This document shows positions 54,893-63,475 of a DNA stretch of 64,000 nucleotides, one piece after another. The stretch's first letter is position 1; the number at the start of each line of letters is the position of its first letter. The position numbers were made by a program, and so were the translations under genes. A model generated the notes under the pieces. The model made no database searches. It worked only from the letters and a program-made list of their open reading frames with translations, and had not been told where the DNA came from. This stretch comes from Microbacterium sp. 11MF (GTDB lineage: Bacteria > Actinomycetota > Actinomycetes > Actinomycetales > Microbacteriaceae), in NCBI RefSeq assembly GCF_000383475.1, contig NZ_KB911459.1, positions 944,467-1,008,466 on the forward strand. The letters are read 5' to 3'.

Positions 54893-56401
54893 TCATCCCT
54901 GGCCGCGAGCCAGATCGAGTGCACCGGGCGGGTAGAAGGGGAACGCATCCGGGTGGAGGTCATCGAGCCGGTACCAGCCGACCGACGTCTCACCGTCGAG
55001 AACCTGGATCCGCTCGTCGACGCTCAGGGCATCGAGCTCGGGACTGCTCACCGCGAAGAGGTACGCGATCTCGTGTCCGGGCCGGCCCTCGTTGTCGAAG
55101 ATGTTCTCGATGACCCCGAGGAGCCGCGACTCCGTCACCGTCGCCCCGAGTTCCTCTGCGAGCTCTCGGCGGACGGCCGCCTCGGCCGTCTCCCCCGGTT
55201 CCACACCGCCGCCCGGAGCCCGCAAGAAGGCCGGGCGGACCGTCGTCGCCGGATACAGCTCCCCCAGGATGAACCCGTCCCTCATGACGACCGCCACCGA
55301 GATCACGCGGATGCGAGGGCGGGAACGGACCTCGGCTGCGTAGGCGCGGAGCGCCCGGCCGTAGAGCGGTATCCCGTCAGCGAGAGCCGCGAGGGCGGTG
55401 CGGAGCGCACGGACGGCTTTGTCGTCGTCGTACAGGGCGAGCGCTCGGAAGCCGGCCGCGGCGCCCGCCAACGGGTCGGTCGGCGGGACGTCCCTCAGAA
55501 TGGCGATCGCGCCCGAGGCATCCCCCACGTTGCGCAGGGAACTCGCCAGCTGGATCCTCGCCTGCGTCTCGTAGGGAAACTCGAGCCCCGCAGCGAGCGC
55601 CGCGCGATAGAGCGGGATCGCCGCCGCCTCCTCCCCCAGGAAGTCCTCGACGGACGCACGCTCGAACAGGGCTCGAGGGTCGCTGCCGGGAGTCCCCGCG
55701 AGCGCGCCGCTCATCGCGGCGCGGAGCTCGTCGGGCTTCTCTTCGTCGGCCGCCGCCCACACATCGTCGATCCTCCGGCCGAGGTCATCGGCCCCGCCTG
55801 CTGCAGGTGCATCGCCGCTCAGCATCGCTCGGACGCGCCGCTGCAGCGGTTCCAGCCCCACGTCGACGTTCGCGTCACGCGCGAAGACGGTGAGTCCGCG
55901 CAGCGCCACGCCGGCATCACTCAGCTCGCCGGACAGCAGATGGGCGAAGAAGGCGGCATCCGGGACCTCGCGCACGGTGCCGTGCTCGAGCTCATCCCAT
56001 TCCGGCGGGCCTTCCGGGACGCAGTCCGCGGCGATCAGGACGTGCTGACGCCGCGTCGAGTTGGCGCCGCTCCACTCGGAGCCCGCCTCCACGACGATGC
56101 CCGCCCGATAGCCGGTCTCTTCGCGGAGTTCCCGGACGCCCGCCTCTCGCGGCGACTCACCCGGATCGACGGCGCCCCCGGGGATCTCGGCGATGACACG
56201 CTGCGGGCCGACCCGGAATTGATCGAAGAGGACCACCGTGCCATGCGGGGTGAAGGCGATGACCGCGATCGTGTCGCCCTGGTCGAGGACGTCCCAGTCG
56301 GCGCGCGCGCCGTCCGGCATCCGGTACACGTCGCGCCGGATCCGGGTGAAGCCGTCGTAGACGACCTCACCCGATTCGCGCACCCACCGAGGATCAGTCA
56401 C
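54893..56401 (-). CDS. NUDIX-TPR-NUDIX fusion protein
   Basis: A 502-residue protein of three parts. The N-terminal NUDIX domain (about 1-185) has the box [20 protein letters not shown] followed by ETG (75-97) and resembles ADP-ribose pyrophosphatases ([20 protein letters not shown]). The middle (about 200-360) is helical, with [20 protein letters not shown] and [18 protein letters not shown], like the tetratricopeptide group-5 family. The C-terminal NUDIX domain (about 365-502) has a second intact box, [20 protein letters not shown] then ELG (397-419). Both boxes keep the metal-binding REx2EE pattern. The GTG start (56399-56401) overlaps the rarA stop by eight bases. Substrates are unknown. 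Confidence 0.82.
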   Translation of the reverse strand: MTDPRWVRESGEVVYDGFTRIRRDVYRMPDGARADWDVLDQGDTIAVIAFTPHGTVVLFDQFRVGPQRVIAEIPGGAVDPGESPREAGVRELREETGYRAGIVVEAGSEWSGANSTRRQHVLIAADCVPEGPPEWDELEHGTVREVPDAAFFAHLLSGELSDAGVALRGLTVFARDANVDVGLEPLQRRVRAMLSGDAPAAGGADDLGRRIDDVWAAADEEKPDELRAAMSGALAGTPGSDPRALFERASVEDFLGEEAAAIPLYRAALAAGLEFPYETQARIQLASSLRNVGDASGAIAILRDVPPTDPLAGAAAGFRALALYDDDKAVRALRTALAALADGIPLYGRALRAYAAEVRSRPRIRVISVAVVMRDGFILGELYPATTVRPAFLRAPGGGVEPGETAEAAVRRELAEELGATVTESRLLGVIENIFDNEGRPGHEIAYLFAVSSPELDALSVDERIQVLDGETSVGWYRLDDLHPDAFPFYPPGALDLARGQG

Positions 56402-57749
56402 CGAGGATCTTCCGGATCTTCTCGAGTCGGGCGGAGATGTCCCGCTCCACACCCCGACCGGTCGGCTCGTAATAGCGGCGACCACGCAGCTCGTCGGGCA
56501 AGTACTGCTGCGTCGCGACGCCGACATCGAGATCGTGCGGGTACACGTACCCCTTGCCGTGACCCAGGCGCTTCGCTCCGGCGTAATGCGCGTCCCTCAG
56601 GTGGATCGGCACCCGGCCGAAACCGCCGGCACGGACGTCCGCGATCGCCGCGTTGATCGCGGTGTACGCGGCGTTCGATTTCGCCGTGGTCGCGAGGTAG
56701 GCGGTCGCTTCCGCCAGGGGGATGCGTCCCTCCGGCATCCCGATGAACGCAACCGCGTCAGCCGCGGCGACCGCGATCTGGAGCGCCTGCGGGTCGGCGA
56801 GTCCGATGTCCTCCGCGGCGGAGATGACGAGGCGCCGCGCGATGAACCGGGGATCCTCACCGGCTTCGATCATTCGGGCGAGGTAGTGGATCGCGGCATC
56901 CGGGTCGGATCCGCGGATCGACTTGATGAAGGCACTGATGACGTCGTAGTGCTCGTCGCCCTGCCGGTCGTACCGCAGCAGCGCGCGGTCGACGGCCTGC
57001 GCGACGTGCTCCGCCGTGATGACCGGCGGGGCGGTCTCCTCGGCGCCGTCATCCGATTCGTCGGTCGGCTCCGCGGGTTCAGCCATGGACGCCGCGGCCT
57101 CGAGCGAGGTCAACGCACGCCGCGCGTCACCGGATGCGAGGTGGACCAACGCGGCGCGCGCCTCGTCCGACAGGCTGACCGCACCCGCGAGTCCCCTCGC
57201 GTCGCTGACGGCTCGGTCGATCAGCATCCCGAGGTCCGCATCGGTGAGCGGCTGCAGGGTGAGCAGAAGCGACCGCGACAGCAGCGGCGAGATGACCGAG
57301 AAGGAAGGGTTCTCGGTGGTCGCGGCGATGAGGATGACCCACCCGTTCTCGACACCCGGGAGCAGCGCATCCTGCTGAGCCTTCGTGAAGCGGTGGATCT
57401 CATCGAGGAAGAGGATCGTGGAGGCGCCGTAGAGGTCGCGCTGCGTCATCGCCTCCTGCATGACCTCGCGGACGTCCTTGACGCCGGCAGTCACCGCGGA
57501 CAGCTCCACGAACCGACGGCCCGACGTCCGCGCGATCGCTTGCGCCAGCGTCGTCTTCCCCGTCCCCGGCGGCCCCCACAGGATCACGGACACCGCGCCG
57601 GTGGTCGCGCGCCCCGAATCTGCGAGGGCGACGAGCGGCGAACCGGGGCGCAGCAGATGCGTCTGACCGGCCACCTCGTCGAGAGATGCCGGTCGCATCC
57701 TGACGGCCAGTGGCGTCGCTCCACGGAAAAGCGCGTCACTCTGTGCCAT
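56394..57749 (-). CDS. rarA: replication-associated recombination protein A
   Basis: A 451-residue AAA+ ATPase (MgsA/WRNIP1 family) acting at stalled replication forks. Walker A is [18 protein letters not shown] and Walker B is [18 protein letters not shown]; the sensor-1 segment is [20 protein letters not shown]. The C-terminal tetramerisation domain has [20 protein letters not shown] and [21 protein letters not shown] short acidic insert ([18 protein letters not shown], about 225-242) precedes it. TAGCCT six bases before the ATG indicates a leaderless start. Confidence 0.96.
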   Translation of the reverse strand: MAQSDALFRGATPLAVRMRPASLDEVAGQTHLLRPGSPLVALADSGRATTGAVSVILWGPPGTGKTTLAQAIARTSGRRFVELSAVTAGVKDVREVMQEAMTQRDLYGASTILFLDEIHRFTKAQQDALLPGVENGWVILIAATTENPSFSVISPLLSRSLLLTLQPLTDADLGMLIDRAVSDARGLAGAVSLSDEARAALVHLASGDARRALTSLEAAASMAEPAEPTDESDDGAEETAPPVITAEHVAQAVDRALLRYDRQGDEHYDVISAFIKSIRGSDPDAAIHYLARMIEAGEDPRFIARRLVISAAEDIGLADPQALQIAVAAADAVAFIGMPEGRIPLAEATAYLATTAKSNAAYTAINAAIADVRAGGFGRVPIHLRDAHYAGAKRLGHGKGYVYPHDLDVGVATQQYLPDELRGRRYYEPTGRGVERDISARLEKIRKILGD

Positions 57750-57755
57750 CGTCCC

Positions 57756-57761
57756 AGGCTA
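57756..57761 (-). promoter_or_regulatory. -10 element of a probable leaderless promoter (rarA)
   Basis: TAGCCT on the minus strand lies six bases before the rarA ATG at 57747-57749. Confidence 0.45.
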
Positions 57762-57805
57762 ATCGCCGTCACCGACATCCCGGGTCGAGGCATGGCCGCC
57801 GGGTT

Positions 57806-57834
57806 TTGTCGCGAGCGCGCGAGCCGAATAATCT
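57806..57834 (+). promoter_or_regulatory. promoter of the small membrane protein gene
   Basis: TTGTCG (57806-57811) and TAATCT (57829-57834) are separated by exactly 17 bases, the best sigma-70-type pair seen in the window. The predicted start near 57841 gives a leader of about 37 bases. Confidence 0.55.
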
Positions 57835-57877
57835 GCAGGTGGCTGGGCTAGTGCGCAGCCCCGACGGAAGGATCGCC

Positions 57878-58180
57878 GTGGCAGCGGGCAAGAGCAGGCC
57901 GCGCGCAAGCGCACAGGAACGGGAGCGCGTCCGCCTCTATGAGGCGCGCCGACGCTTCAACGCGTCGCTGGTGCAGCGCCGCCGCCGCGACAACGTGATC
58001 GCCGGCGTCGCGGGCGGCATCCTTCTTCTGGGGATCCTGGCGGGTCAGGCGGCCTACTACACCGTGGGCCCCGGAACTCCCGGACCCGCACCGAGCCCGA
58101 CTCCGACCTCGACGACGAGCGAGACACCCGCGCCGTCGCCCACGGCGACGGATTCGCCGACGCCCACTCCGACCCCGTGA
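57878..58180 (+). CDS. small single-pass membrane protein with Pro/Thr-rich tail
   Basis: A 100-residue protein: a basic cytoplasmic part (RPRASAQERERVRLYEARRR, about 7-26), a membrane helix at about 42-64 (VIAGVAGGILLLGILAGQAA), and an outward tail rich in Pro, Thr and Ser (about 68-100). The tail resembles wall-spanning linkers. The GTG start at 57878 has AAGGA five bases upstream. Function unknown; the frame upstream of this start does not look like protein. It precedes the DUF349 gene by 70 bases. Confidence 0.7.
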   Translation: MAAGKSRPRASAQERERVRLYEARRRFNASLVQRRRRDNVIAGVAGGILLLGILAGQAAYYTVGPGTPGPAPSPTPTSTTSETPAPSPTATDSPTPTPTP

Positions 58181-58191
58181 CCGCCGCGTAC

Positions 58192-58197
58192 TAGGCT
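58192..58197 (+). promoter_or_regulatory. -10 element upstream of the DUF349 gene
   Basis: TAGGCT about 53 bases before the gene, giving a predicted start near 58204; no clear -35. Confidence 0.35.
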
Positions 58198-58250
58198 GAG
58201 TCACTAATCCGACCCCCCATGCGGCGCATGCCGCCGACGAGGTGACCCCC

Positions 58251-59504
58251 GTGAGTTCCGCCACCCCCGAATCCGCCGAGACCCAGCCGTGGGGCCGCGT
58301 CGACGACGACGGCACCGTCTCCGTCCGTGAGGGCGACCAGTGGCGCGTCGTCGGCCAGTACCCCGACGGCACCCCCGAAGAGGCGCTCGCCTACTTCGAG
58401 CGCAAGTATGCAGACCTCGCCTCCGAGGTGACGCTGCTCGAGGTGCGCCACCGTCGGGGCGGCGCCTCGGCATCCGACCTGCGCGGCACCGCCCGGACGA
58501 TCCGTGAACGGCTCGACGGCGCTGCCGCAGTCGGCGACCTGGCCACGCTCGAGGCACGCGTCACCGCACTGGAGGGGGCACTGTCCGAGGCGAGCGCGGA
58601 AGAGGCGCAGGCGCAGCGGGCAGCAGTGGATGCCGCCGTCGCCGAGCGCGAGAGCATCGTCGCCGAGATCGAGGCGATCGCCGCCAAGGACCCGCGCTCC
58701 ATCCAATGGAAGCAGACGACGGCGGACGTAGCCGCGCTGTTCGCACGCTGGCAGGAGCACCAGAGCACCGGCCCCCGCCTGCCCAAGGCGGTCGGTCAGC
58801 AGCTCTGGAAGCGATTCCGTGACGCACGTGCCGTCGTCGACAAGAACCGGCGCGAGTTCTACTCGAGCCTCGACGAGCAGCACAAGAGCGCCCGCGATGC
58901 GAAGACGCGCCTCGTCGAGCGCGCCGAGGCGCTGGCGCCGAGGGGTGAGGATGGCATCTCGGCGTACCGCGAGCTGCTCGACCAGTGGAAGAGCGCCGGC
59001 CGCGCCGGAAAGAAGGCGGACGACGCTCTCTGGGCCCGGTTCAAGGCAGCCGGCGACGTCCTCTACGGCGCGCGCATCGAACGCGAGAACGCGGACGTAG
59101 AAGCATCGAAGGAGAAGATCGAGGCCAAGCGCGCTCTGCTCGACGAAGCTGCCGCCGTCGCGAAGGAGAAGGACAACGCCAAGGCGCGCACACTCCTCAC
59201 GAACATCCAGCGCCGCTGGGACGAGATCGGTCGGGTGTTCCCGCGCGACACCGAGCGCGGGCTGGACGACCAGCTCCGCAAGGTCGAGACCACGCTGAAG
59301 TCCCGCGAGGACGAGGACTGGAAGCGCAACAACCCCGAGACGAAGGCGCGTCAGAACGACATGACGAGCCAGCTCCAGGACGCCATCACCAAGCTCGAAG
59401 AAGAACTCGCGGCCGCAGAGGCCACGAAGGACAAAGCCGCCATCGCCAAGGCGAAGGACGCTCTCGAAGCCCGCAAGGGCTGGCTGCGCGCCCTCGGCGG
59501 CTGA
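58251..59504 (+). CDS. DUF349 domain-containing helical protein
   Basis: A 417-residue, highly charged and mostly helical protein. After an N-terminal segment WGRVDDDGTVSVREGDQWRV come repeated DUF349-type units marked by W-x-x-x-x-R: LWKRFRDARAVVDKNRREFY, ALWARFKAAGDVLYGARIER and RRWDEIGRVFPRDTERGLDD. Long coiled-coil stretches occur at about 85-140 and 360-400. The biochemical role is not established. The GTG at 58251 has GAGG nine bases upstream; the GTG at 58242 would sit directly on it. A strong terminator follows the gene. Confidence 0.88.
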   Translation: MSSATPESAETQPWGRVDDDGTVSVREGDQWRVVGQYPDGTPEEALAYFERKYADLASEVTLLEVRHRRGGASASDLRGTARTIRERLDGAAAVGDLATLEARVTALEGALSEASAEEAQAQRAAVDAAVAERESIVAEIEAIAAKDPRSIQWKQTTADVAALFARWQEHQSTGPRLPKAVGQQLWKRFRDARAVVDKNRREFYSSLDEQHKSARDAKTRLVERAEALAPRGEDGISAYRELLDQWKSAGRAGKKADDALWARFKAAGDVLYGARIERENADVEASKEKIEAKRALLDEAAAVAKEKDNAKARTLLTNIQRRWDEIGRVFPRDTERGLDDQLRKVETTLKSREDEDWKRNNPETKARQNDMTSQLQDAITKLEEELAAAEATKDKAAIAKAKDALEARKGWLRALGG

Positions 59505-59516
59505 CACCTCGTACCG

Positions 59517-59557
59517 ACAGAGAGCGGAGCACTCCCCCGGGGTGCTCCGCTCTCTGT
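59517..59557 (+). terminator. intrinsic terminator of the DUF349 gene
   Basis: A perfect 16-bp stem (59517-59532 with 59542-59557) around a nine-base loop, 12 bases after the stop codon. Confidence 0.85.
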
Positions 59558-59618
59558 GTTCTCCACAGAGGTGTCGGCAGTCCGACGGCGACGCACCTCG
59601 ATGGCGCAGACTGCCCTC

Positions 59619-60170
59619 ATGTGGCCGTTCCTCTACTTCGCCGATGATCGGTTGTCGACTGCGGAGCTGACTGCCGCCCGTCTCGACGGCGACCTGGTGG
59701 AGGTCGGCGAGGCGTTCATGCCGGCGGACGCCGTCGAGACACGAGAGCTGCGCGCAGCATCCTTCCGCTCCATCGGCGGGCCGGAGCGCGCAGTCACCCA
59801 CGCGAGCGCGGCGTGGGTGCACGGTGCCATCCCGGACCCGCCGCTCATTCACACTCTGCAGCGCGCCGGCCGGCGGCGAGCAGCCTTCCCGGTCGACGCG
59901 CGCATCCGGTTCCGGGATGTCGCGCTACCCGCCGGCGACGTCGAGCTCATCAGCGGCATCGCTGTGACGACGCCCGTCCGCACCCTCGTCGACCTCGTCC
60001 GCGACGCCGTGGTCGGCGGATCGCCGCGCCACCTGGTCGATGACATGCTCGCGTGGCGACCGGACCTCCTCACCGATGCGGTCATCTGGATCGACGCGGC
60101 GGGGCCCATCCACCACAAACGGGCGGCGGCCGCAGAACTACGGCGGCGTCAGGAAGACGTGACCCGGTAG
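59619..60170 (+). CDS. AbiEi-antitoxin-like protein of unknown function
   Basis: A 183-residue protein. The N-terminus [20 protein letters not shown] and the middle [20 protein letters not shown] resemble AbiEi-type antitoxin proteins that are common in actinobacteria, usually without a recognisable toxin; none is seen here. There is no DUF559 nuclease part, unlike the gene at 42517. The start could also be the ATG at 59601; neither has a clear binding site. The 3' end overlaps the 3' end of the Rel gene on the other strand by 22 bases. Confidence 0.65.
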   Translation: MWPFLYFADDRLSTAELTAARLDGDLVEVGEAFMPADAVETRELRAASFRSIGGPERAVTHASAAWVHGAIPDPPLIHTLQRAGRRRAAFPVDARIRFRDVALPAGDVELISGIAVTTPVRTLVDLVRDAVVGGSPRHLVDDMLAWRPDLLTDAVIWIDAAGPIHHKRAAAAELRRRQEDVTR

Positions 60171-62416
60171 ACGTCGTAGACGGCGTCGATGCGCCGGACG
60201 GCGTTCAACACGCGATCGAGGTGGACGGTGTCGCCCATCTCGAAGACGTAACGACTGAGCGCGAGACGGTCGTTGGTCGTCTGCACGGATGCCGACAGGA
60301 TGTTCACGTGGTGTTCGCTGAGCACTCGCGTGATGTCGCTGAGCAGGCCCGAACGGTCGAGCGCCTCCACCTGGATGTGCACGAGGAAGACGCTCTTCGA
60401 CGTCGGAGCCCAGGACACGTCGATCAGTCGATCGGGCTGATCGCGGAGCGAGCCGACGTTCGTGCAGTCTGCTCGGTGCACCGACACACCGCTTCCACGG
60501 GTCACGAAGCCCACGATCTCGTCGCCCGGCACCGGTGTACAGCACTTGGCGAGCTTGACGAGGATGTCGGGGGCACCGCGGACGAGGACACCGGAGTCGC
60601 CGCCGCGCGGCGCCTTCGAGCGCCCTACGGCCGGCAGGTCGATGGGACCGGTGGAGGTCTCCTCCTCCTCGGAACGGACGAGCGCGGTCACCTTCTCGAT
60701 GACGGACTGCGTCGACACGTGGCCTTCGCCGACCGCCGCGTAGAGCGCGGTCACGTCTTCGTACCGGAGCTGGTGGGCGACAGCGGTGAACGAGTCCTGG
60801 CTCATGAGCCGCTGCAGCGGTAGGTTCTGTCGGCGCATCGCGCGGGCGATCGCGTCCTTGCCCTGCTCGACGGCCTCGTCTCTGCGTTCCTTCGTGAACC
60901 AGCCGCGGATCTTGTTGCGCGCTCGGGTGCTCTTGACGAAGGCCAGCCAGTCCTGGCTCGGCCCGGCATCCGGATTCTTCGAGGTGAACACCTCGACGAC
61001 GTCACCCGAGTGGAGTTCGGACTCGAGGGGAACGAGCCTGCCGTTGACCTTCGCCCCCATCGTGCGGTGGCCGATCTCGGTGTGCACCGCGTACGCGAAG
61101 TCGACCGGGGTCGCCCCCGCGGGAAGCCCCACGACACGACCCTTCGGGGTGAAGACGTAGACCTCCTTCGCACCGATCTCGAAGCGCAGCGAGTCGAGGA
61201 ACTCACCGGGGTCTGCGGTCTCTGCCTGCCAGTCGGAGATGTGCGCGAGCCAGGCCATGTCCTGGTCGATCGCCTTGGAGTCCGCCTTGCCGCCGGCGAT
61301 CTGCTCTTTGTACTTCCAGTGCGCCGCGACGCCGTACTCGGCCTGCTGGTGCATCTCGTGCGTGCGGATCTGGATCTCCACCGTGCGTCCGCCGGGACCG
61401 ATGACCGTCGTGTGGAGCGACTGGTAGAGGTTGAACTTCGGCGTCGCGATGTAGTCCTTGAACCGGCCGGGGATCGGCGTCCATCGTGCGTGGATCGCAC
61501 CGAGGACGGCGTAGCAATCCCTGACCGTGCCCACCATGATGCGGATGCCGATGAGGTCGTAGATGTCGTCGAACTCGCGACCGCGGACCACCATCTTCTG
61601 GTACACGGAGTACAGCTGCTTGGGCCGCCCCATGACGCGTCCGCGGATGCGGAGGTCTCGCAGGTCCGCCTCGACGTTGTCGATGACCGTGTGCACGTAC
61701 TGCTCGCGCTGCGGGGTGCGCTGCTTCACGAGCGAGTCGATCTCGGCGTAGAGCTTGGGGTGGAGCACCGCGAACGACAGATCCTCGAGCTCGCTCTTGG
61801 CGGTCTGGATGCCGAGACGGTGCGCCAGCGGCGCGTAGATCTCGAGCGTCTCGCGGGCCTTCTTGGCGGCCTTCTCGGGAGGGACGAACCCCCAGGTGCG
61901 AGCGTTGTGCAGGCGGTCCGCGAGCTTGATCAGCAGAACGCGGATGTCTTTGGACATCGCGACGATCATCTTGCGGACGGTCTCCGCCTGCGCAGCGTCG
62001 CCGTACTTGACCTTGTCGAGCTTCGTGACGCCGTCGACCAGCATCGCGACCTCGTCGCCGAAGTCGGCGGTCAGCTGATCGAGCGAGTAGTCGGTGTCCT
62101 CGACCGTATCGTGCAGGAGGGCCGCGGCGATCGCGCGTGGACCGAGGCCGAGTTCGGCGAGGATCTGCGCGACCGCGAGCGGATGCGTGATGTACGGCTC
62201 GCCGCTCTGGCGCTTCTGGGACGCGTGCGCTTTCGCCGCCGTCCGGTACGCGCGCTCGACGATCGCGATGTCGCCCTTGGGGTGGTGAACGCGCACCGTC
62301 CGCATGAGCTCTTCGAGGGCGTCGCGAGACGGCGCCCGCGAGAAGATGCGCGGCACGAGCCTGCGCAGCGATTGCCCGCCCGTCGCAGACCCTGTCGGAG
62401 TGACCGCTTCAGCCAT
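60149..62416 (-). CDS. rel: bifunctional (p)ppGpp synthetase/hydrolase
   Basis: A 755-residue stringent-response enzyme. The HD hydrolase domain has [19 protein letters not shown] and [13 protein letters not shown] (HD pair). The synthetase domain has [40 protein letters not shown] and [20 protein letters not shown]. The TGS domain ([20 protein letters not shown]) and the C-terminal ACT domain ([20 protein letters not shown]) follow. Both catalytic halves look intact, so it should both make and degrade (p)ppGpp. GGAGG seven bases before the ATG is the binding site. Confidence 0.97.
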   Translation of the reverse strand: MAEAVTPTGSATGGQSLRRLVPRIFSRAPSRDALEELMRTVRVHHPKGDIAIVERAYRTAAKAHASQKRQSGEPYITHPLAVAQILAELGLGPRAIAAALLHDTVEDTDYSLDQLTADFGDEVAMLVDGVTKLDKVKYGDAAQAETVRKMIVAMSKDIRVLLIKLADRLHNARTWGFVPPEKAAKKARETLEIYAPLAHRLGIQTAKSELEDLSFAVLHPKLYAEIDSLVKQRTPQREQYVHTVIDNVEADLRDLRIRGRVMGRPKQLYSVYQKMVVRGREFDDIYDLIGIRIMVGTVRDCYAVLGAIHARWTPIPGRFKDYIATPKFNLYQSLHTTVIGPGGRTVEIQIRTHEMHQQAEYGVAAHWKYKEQIAGGKADSKAIDQDMAWLAHISDWQAETADPGEFLDSLRFEIGAKEVYVFTPKGRVVGLPAGATPVDFAYAVHTEIGHRTMGAKVNGRLVPLESELHSGDVVEVFTSKNPDAGPSQDWLAFVKSTRARNKIRGWFTKERRDEAVEQGKDAIARAMRRQNLPLQRLMSQDSFTAVAHQLRYEDVTALYAAVGEGHVSTQSVIEKVTALVRSEEEETSTGPIDLPAVGRSKAPRGGDSGVLVRGAPDILVKLAKCCTPVPGDEIVGFVTRGSGVSVHRADCTNVGSLRDQPDRLIDVSWAPTSKSVFLVHIQVEALDRSGLLSDITRVLSEHHVNILSASVQTTNDRLALSRYVFEMGDTVHLDRVLNAVRRIDAVYDVYRVTSS

Positions 62417-62485
62417 GCGATCGCCTCCTGTATGCCCGTACGCGCCTGGAACTGGAGGTCAATCCTACGCCCGCGCGCATCCGGC

Positions 62486-63475
62486 TCAGACCGCGGCGAC
62501 GGCTGCCGAGCGAGCCTCCACGACACGCTGGTCGCGCGCCTTGAGGTCGGCCTCGTTCTCGCGCAGGAGCGAGTACAGCGGCGCAGCGACGAACAGCGTG
62601 GAGTACGCCGCGACGATCGTTCCGACGAAGATCGACAGCGAGATGTCCGTCAGGGTCTGAGCCCCGAGCCACAGGGCGCCGATGAAGAGGATCGCCCCCG
62701 TCGGCAGCACCGCCACGACGGTCGTGTTGATCGATCGGATGAGGGTCTGGTTCACGGCGAGGTTGACCGACTCGCCGAAGGTCCGACCGGACTTCTCGCC
62801 GTCCTCGAAGGTGTTCTCGCGGATCTTGTCGAAGACGACCGTGGTGTCGTACAGCGAGTAGGACAAGATCGTGAGGAAGCCGATCACGGCCGCAGGCGAG
62901 ATCTCGAAGCCGAACAGCGCGTAGACGCCCACGGTGACGACGAGCACGTCGACCAGACCGATCATGGCGGCGACCGACATCTTGAAGGTACGGAAGTACA
63001 GCGCGAGGATCACGAACGTCAGTACGAGGAAGATCGCCAGGCCCCAGAGGGATTGACGAGTCACGCTCTCCCCCCAGCTCGGCCCGATGAACGACGAGCT
63101 GACGCTCTTGTCCGACACCCCGTACGCCTCGACGAGAGCCGAGGTGACCTCGCGGGTCTCGATCTCACCCATCTGGTCGGTCTGGATGCGGAGGCTGTCG
63201 TCGCCGACCGTCGTGACGCGCGGCGCGGCGTCCGGGACGACCGACTGGACCGCCTTGGTCGCGAGCAGCTGGTCGGGCTTGGCGACGTCGTTGACGGTGA
63301 ACTGCGATCCGCCGGTGAACTCGATCGAGAACTGGACCGGACGGAAGACCGGCACGAGCGCCGAACCGATCACGAGGATCGCCGCGATCAGGAACCAGAG
63401 ACGGCGACGGCCGACGAACGGGAAGGAGACCTTGCCCGTGTAGAGATCGTTACCGAAATCACTCATGGAACGCAT
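62486..63475 (-). CDS. secF: protein translocase subunit SecF
   Basis: A 329-residue membrane subunit of the SecDF complex that uses the proton gradient to help preprotein export. The N-terminus VGRRRLWFLIAAILVIGSAL leads into the periplasmic domain (VQFSIEFTGGSQFTVNDVAK). Five further helices include VIGFLTILSYSLYDTTVVFD, whose Asp lies in the conserved proton path, and LIRSINTTVVAVLPTGAIL. The ATG at 63473-63475 overlaps the secD stop by one base; MSDF nine bases later is an alternative. Confidence 0.95.
   Translation of the reverse strand: MRSMSDFGNDLYTGKVSFPFVGRRRLWFLIAAILVIGSALVPVFRPVQFSIEFTGGSQFTVNDVAKPDQLLATKAVQSVVPDAAPRVTTVGDDSLRIQTDQMGEIETREVTSALVEAYGVSDKSVSSSFIGPSWGESVTRQSLWGLAIFLVLTFVILALYFRTFKMSVAAMIGLVDVLVVTVGVYALFGFEISPAAVIGFLTILSYSLYDTTVVFDKIRENTFEDGEKSGRTFGESVNLAVNQTLIRSINTTVVAVLPTGAILFIGALWLGAQTLTDISLSIFVGTIVAAYSTLFVAAPLYSLLRENEADLKARDQRVVEARSAAVAAV

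Noticed and set aside
59619..60170. A toxin-antitoxin pair
   Set aside because: No nucleotidyltransferase (AbiEii-like) or other toxin gene is adjacent; the neighbours are a DUF349 gene and rel.
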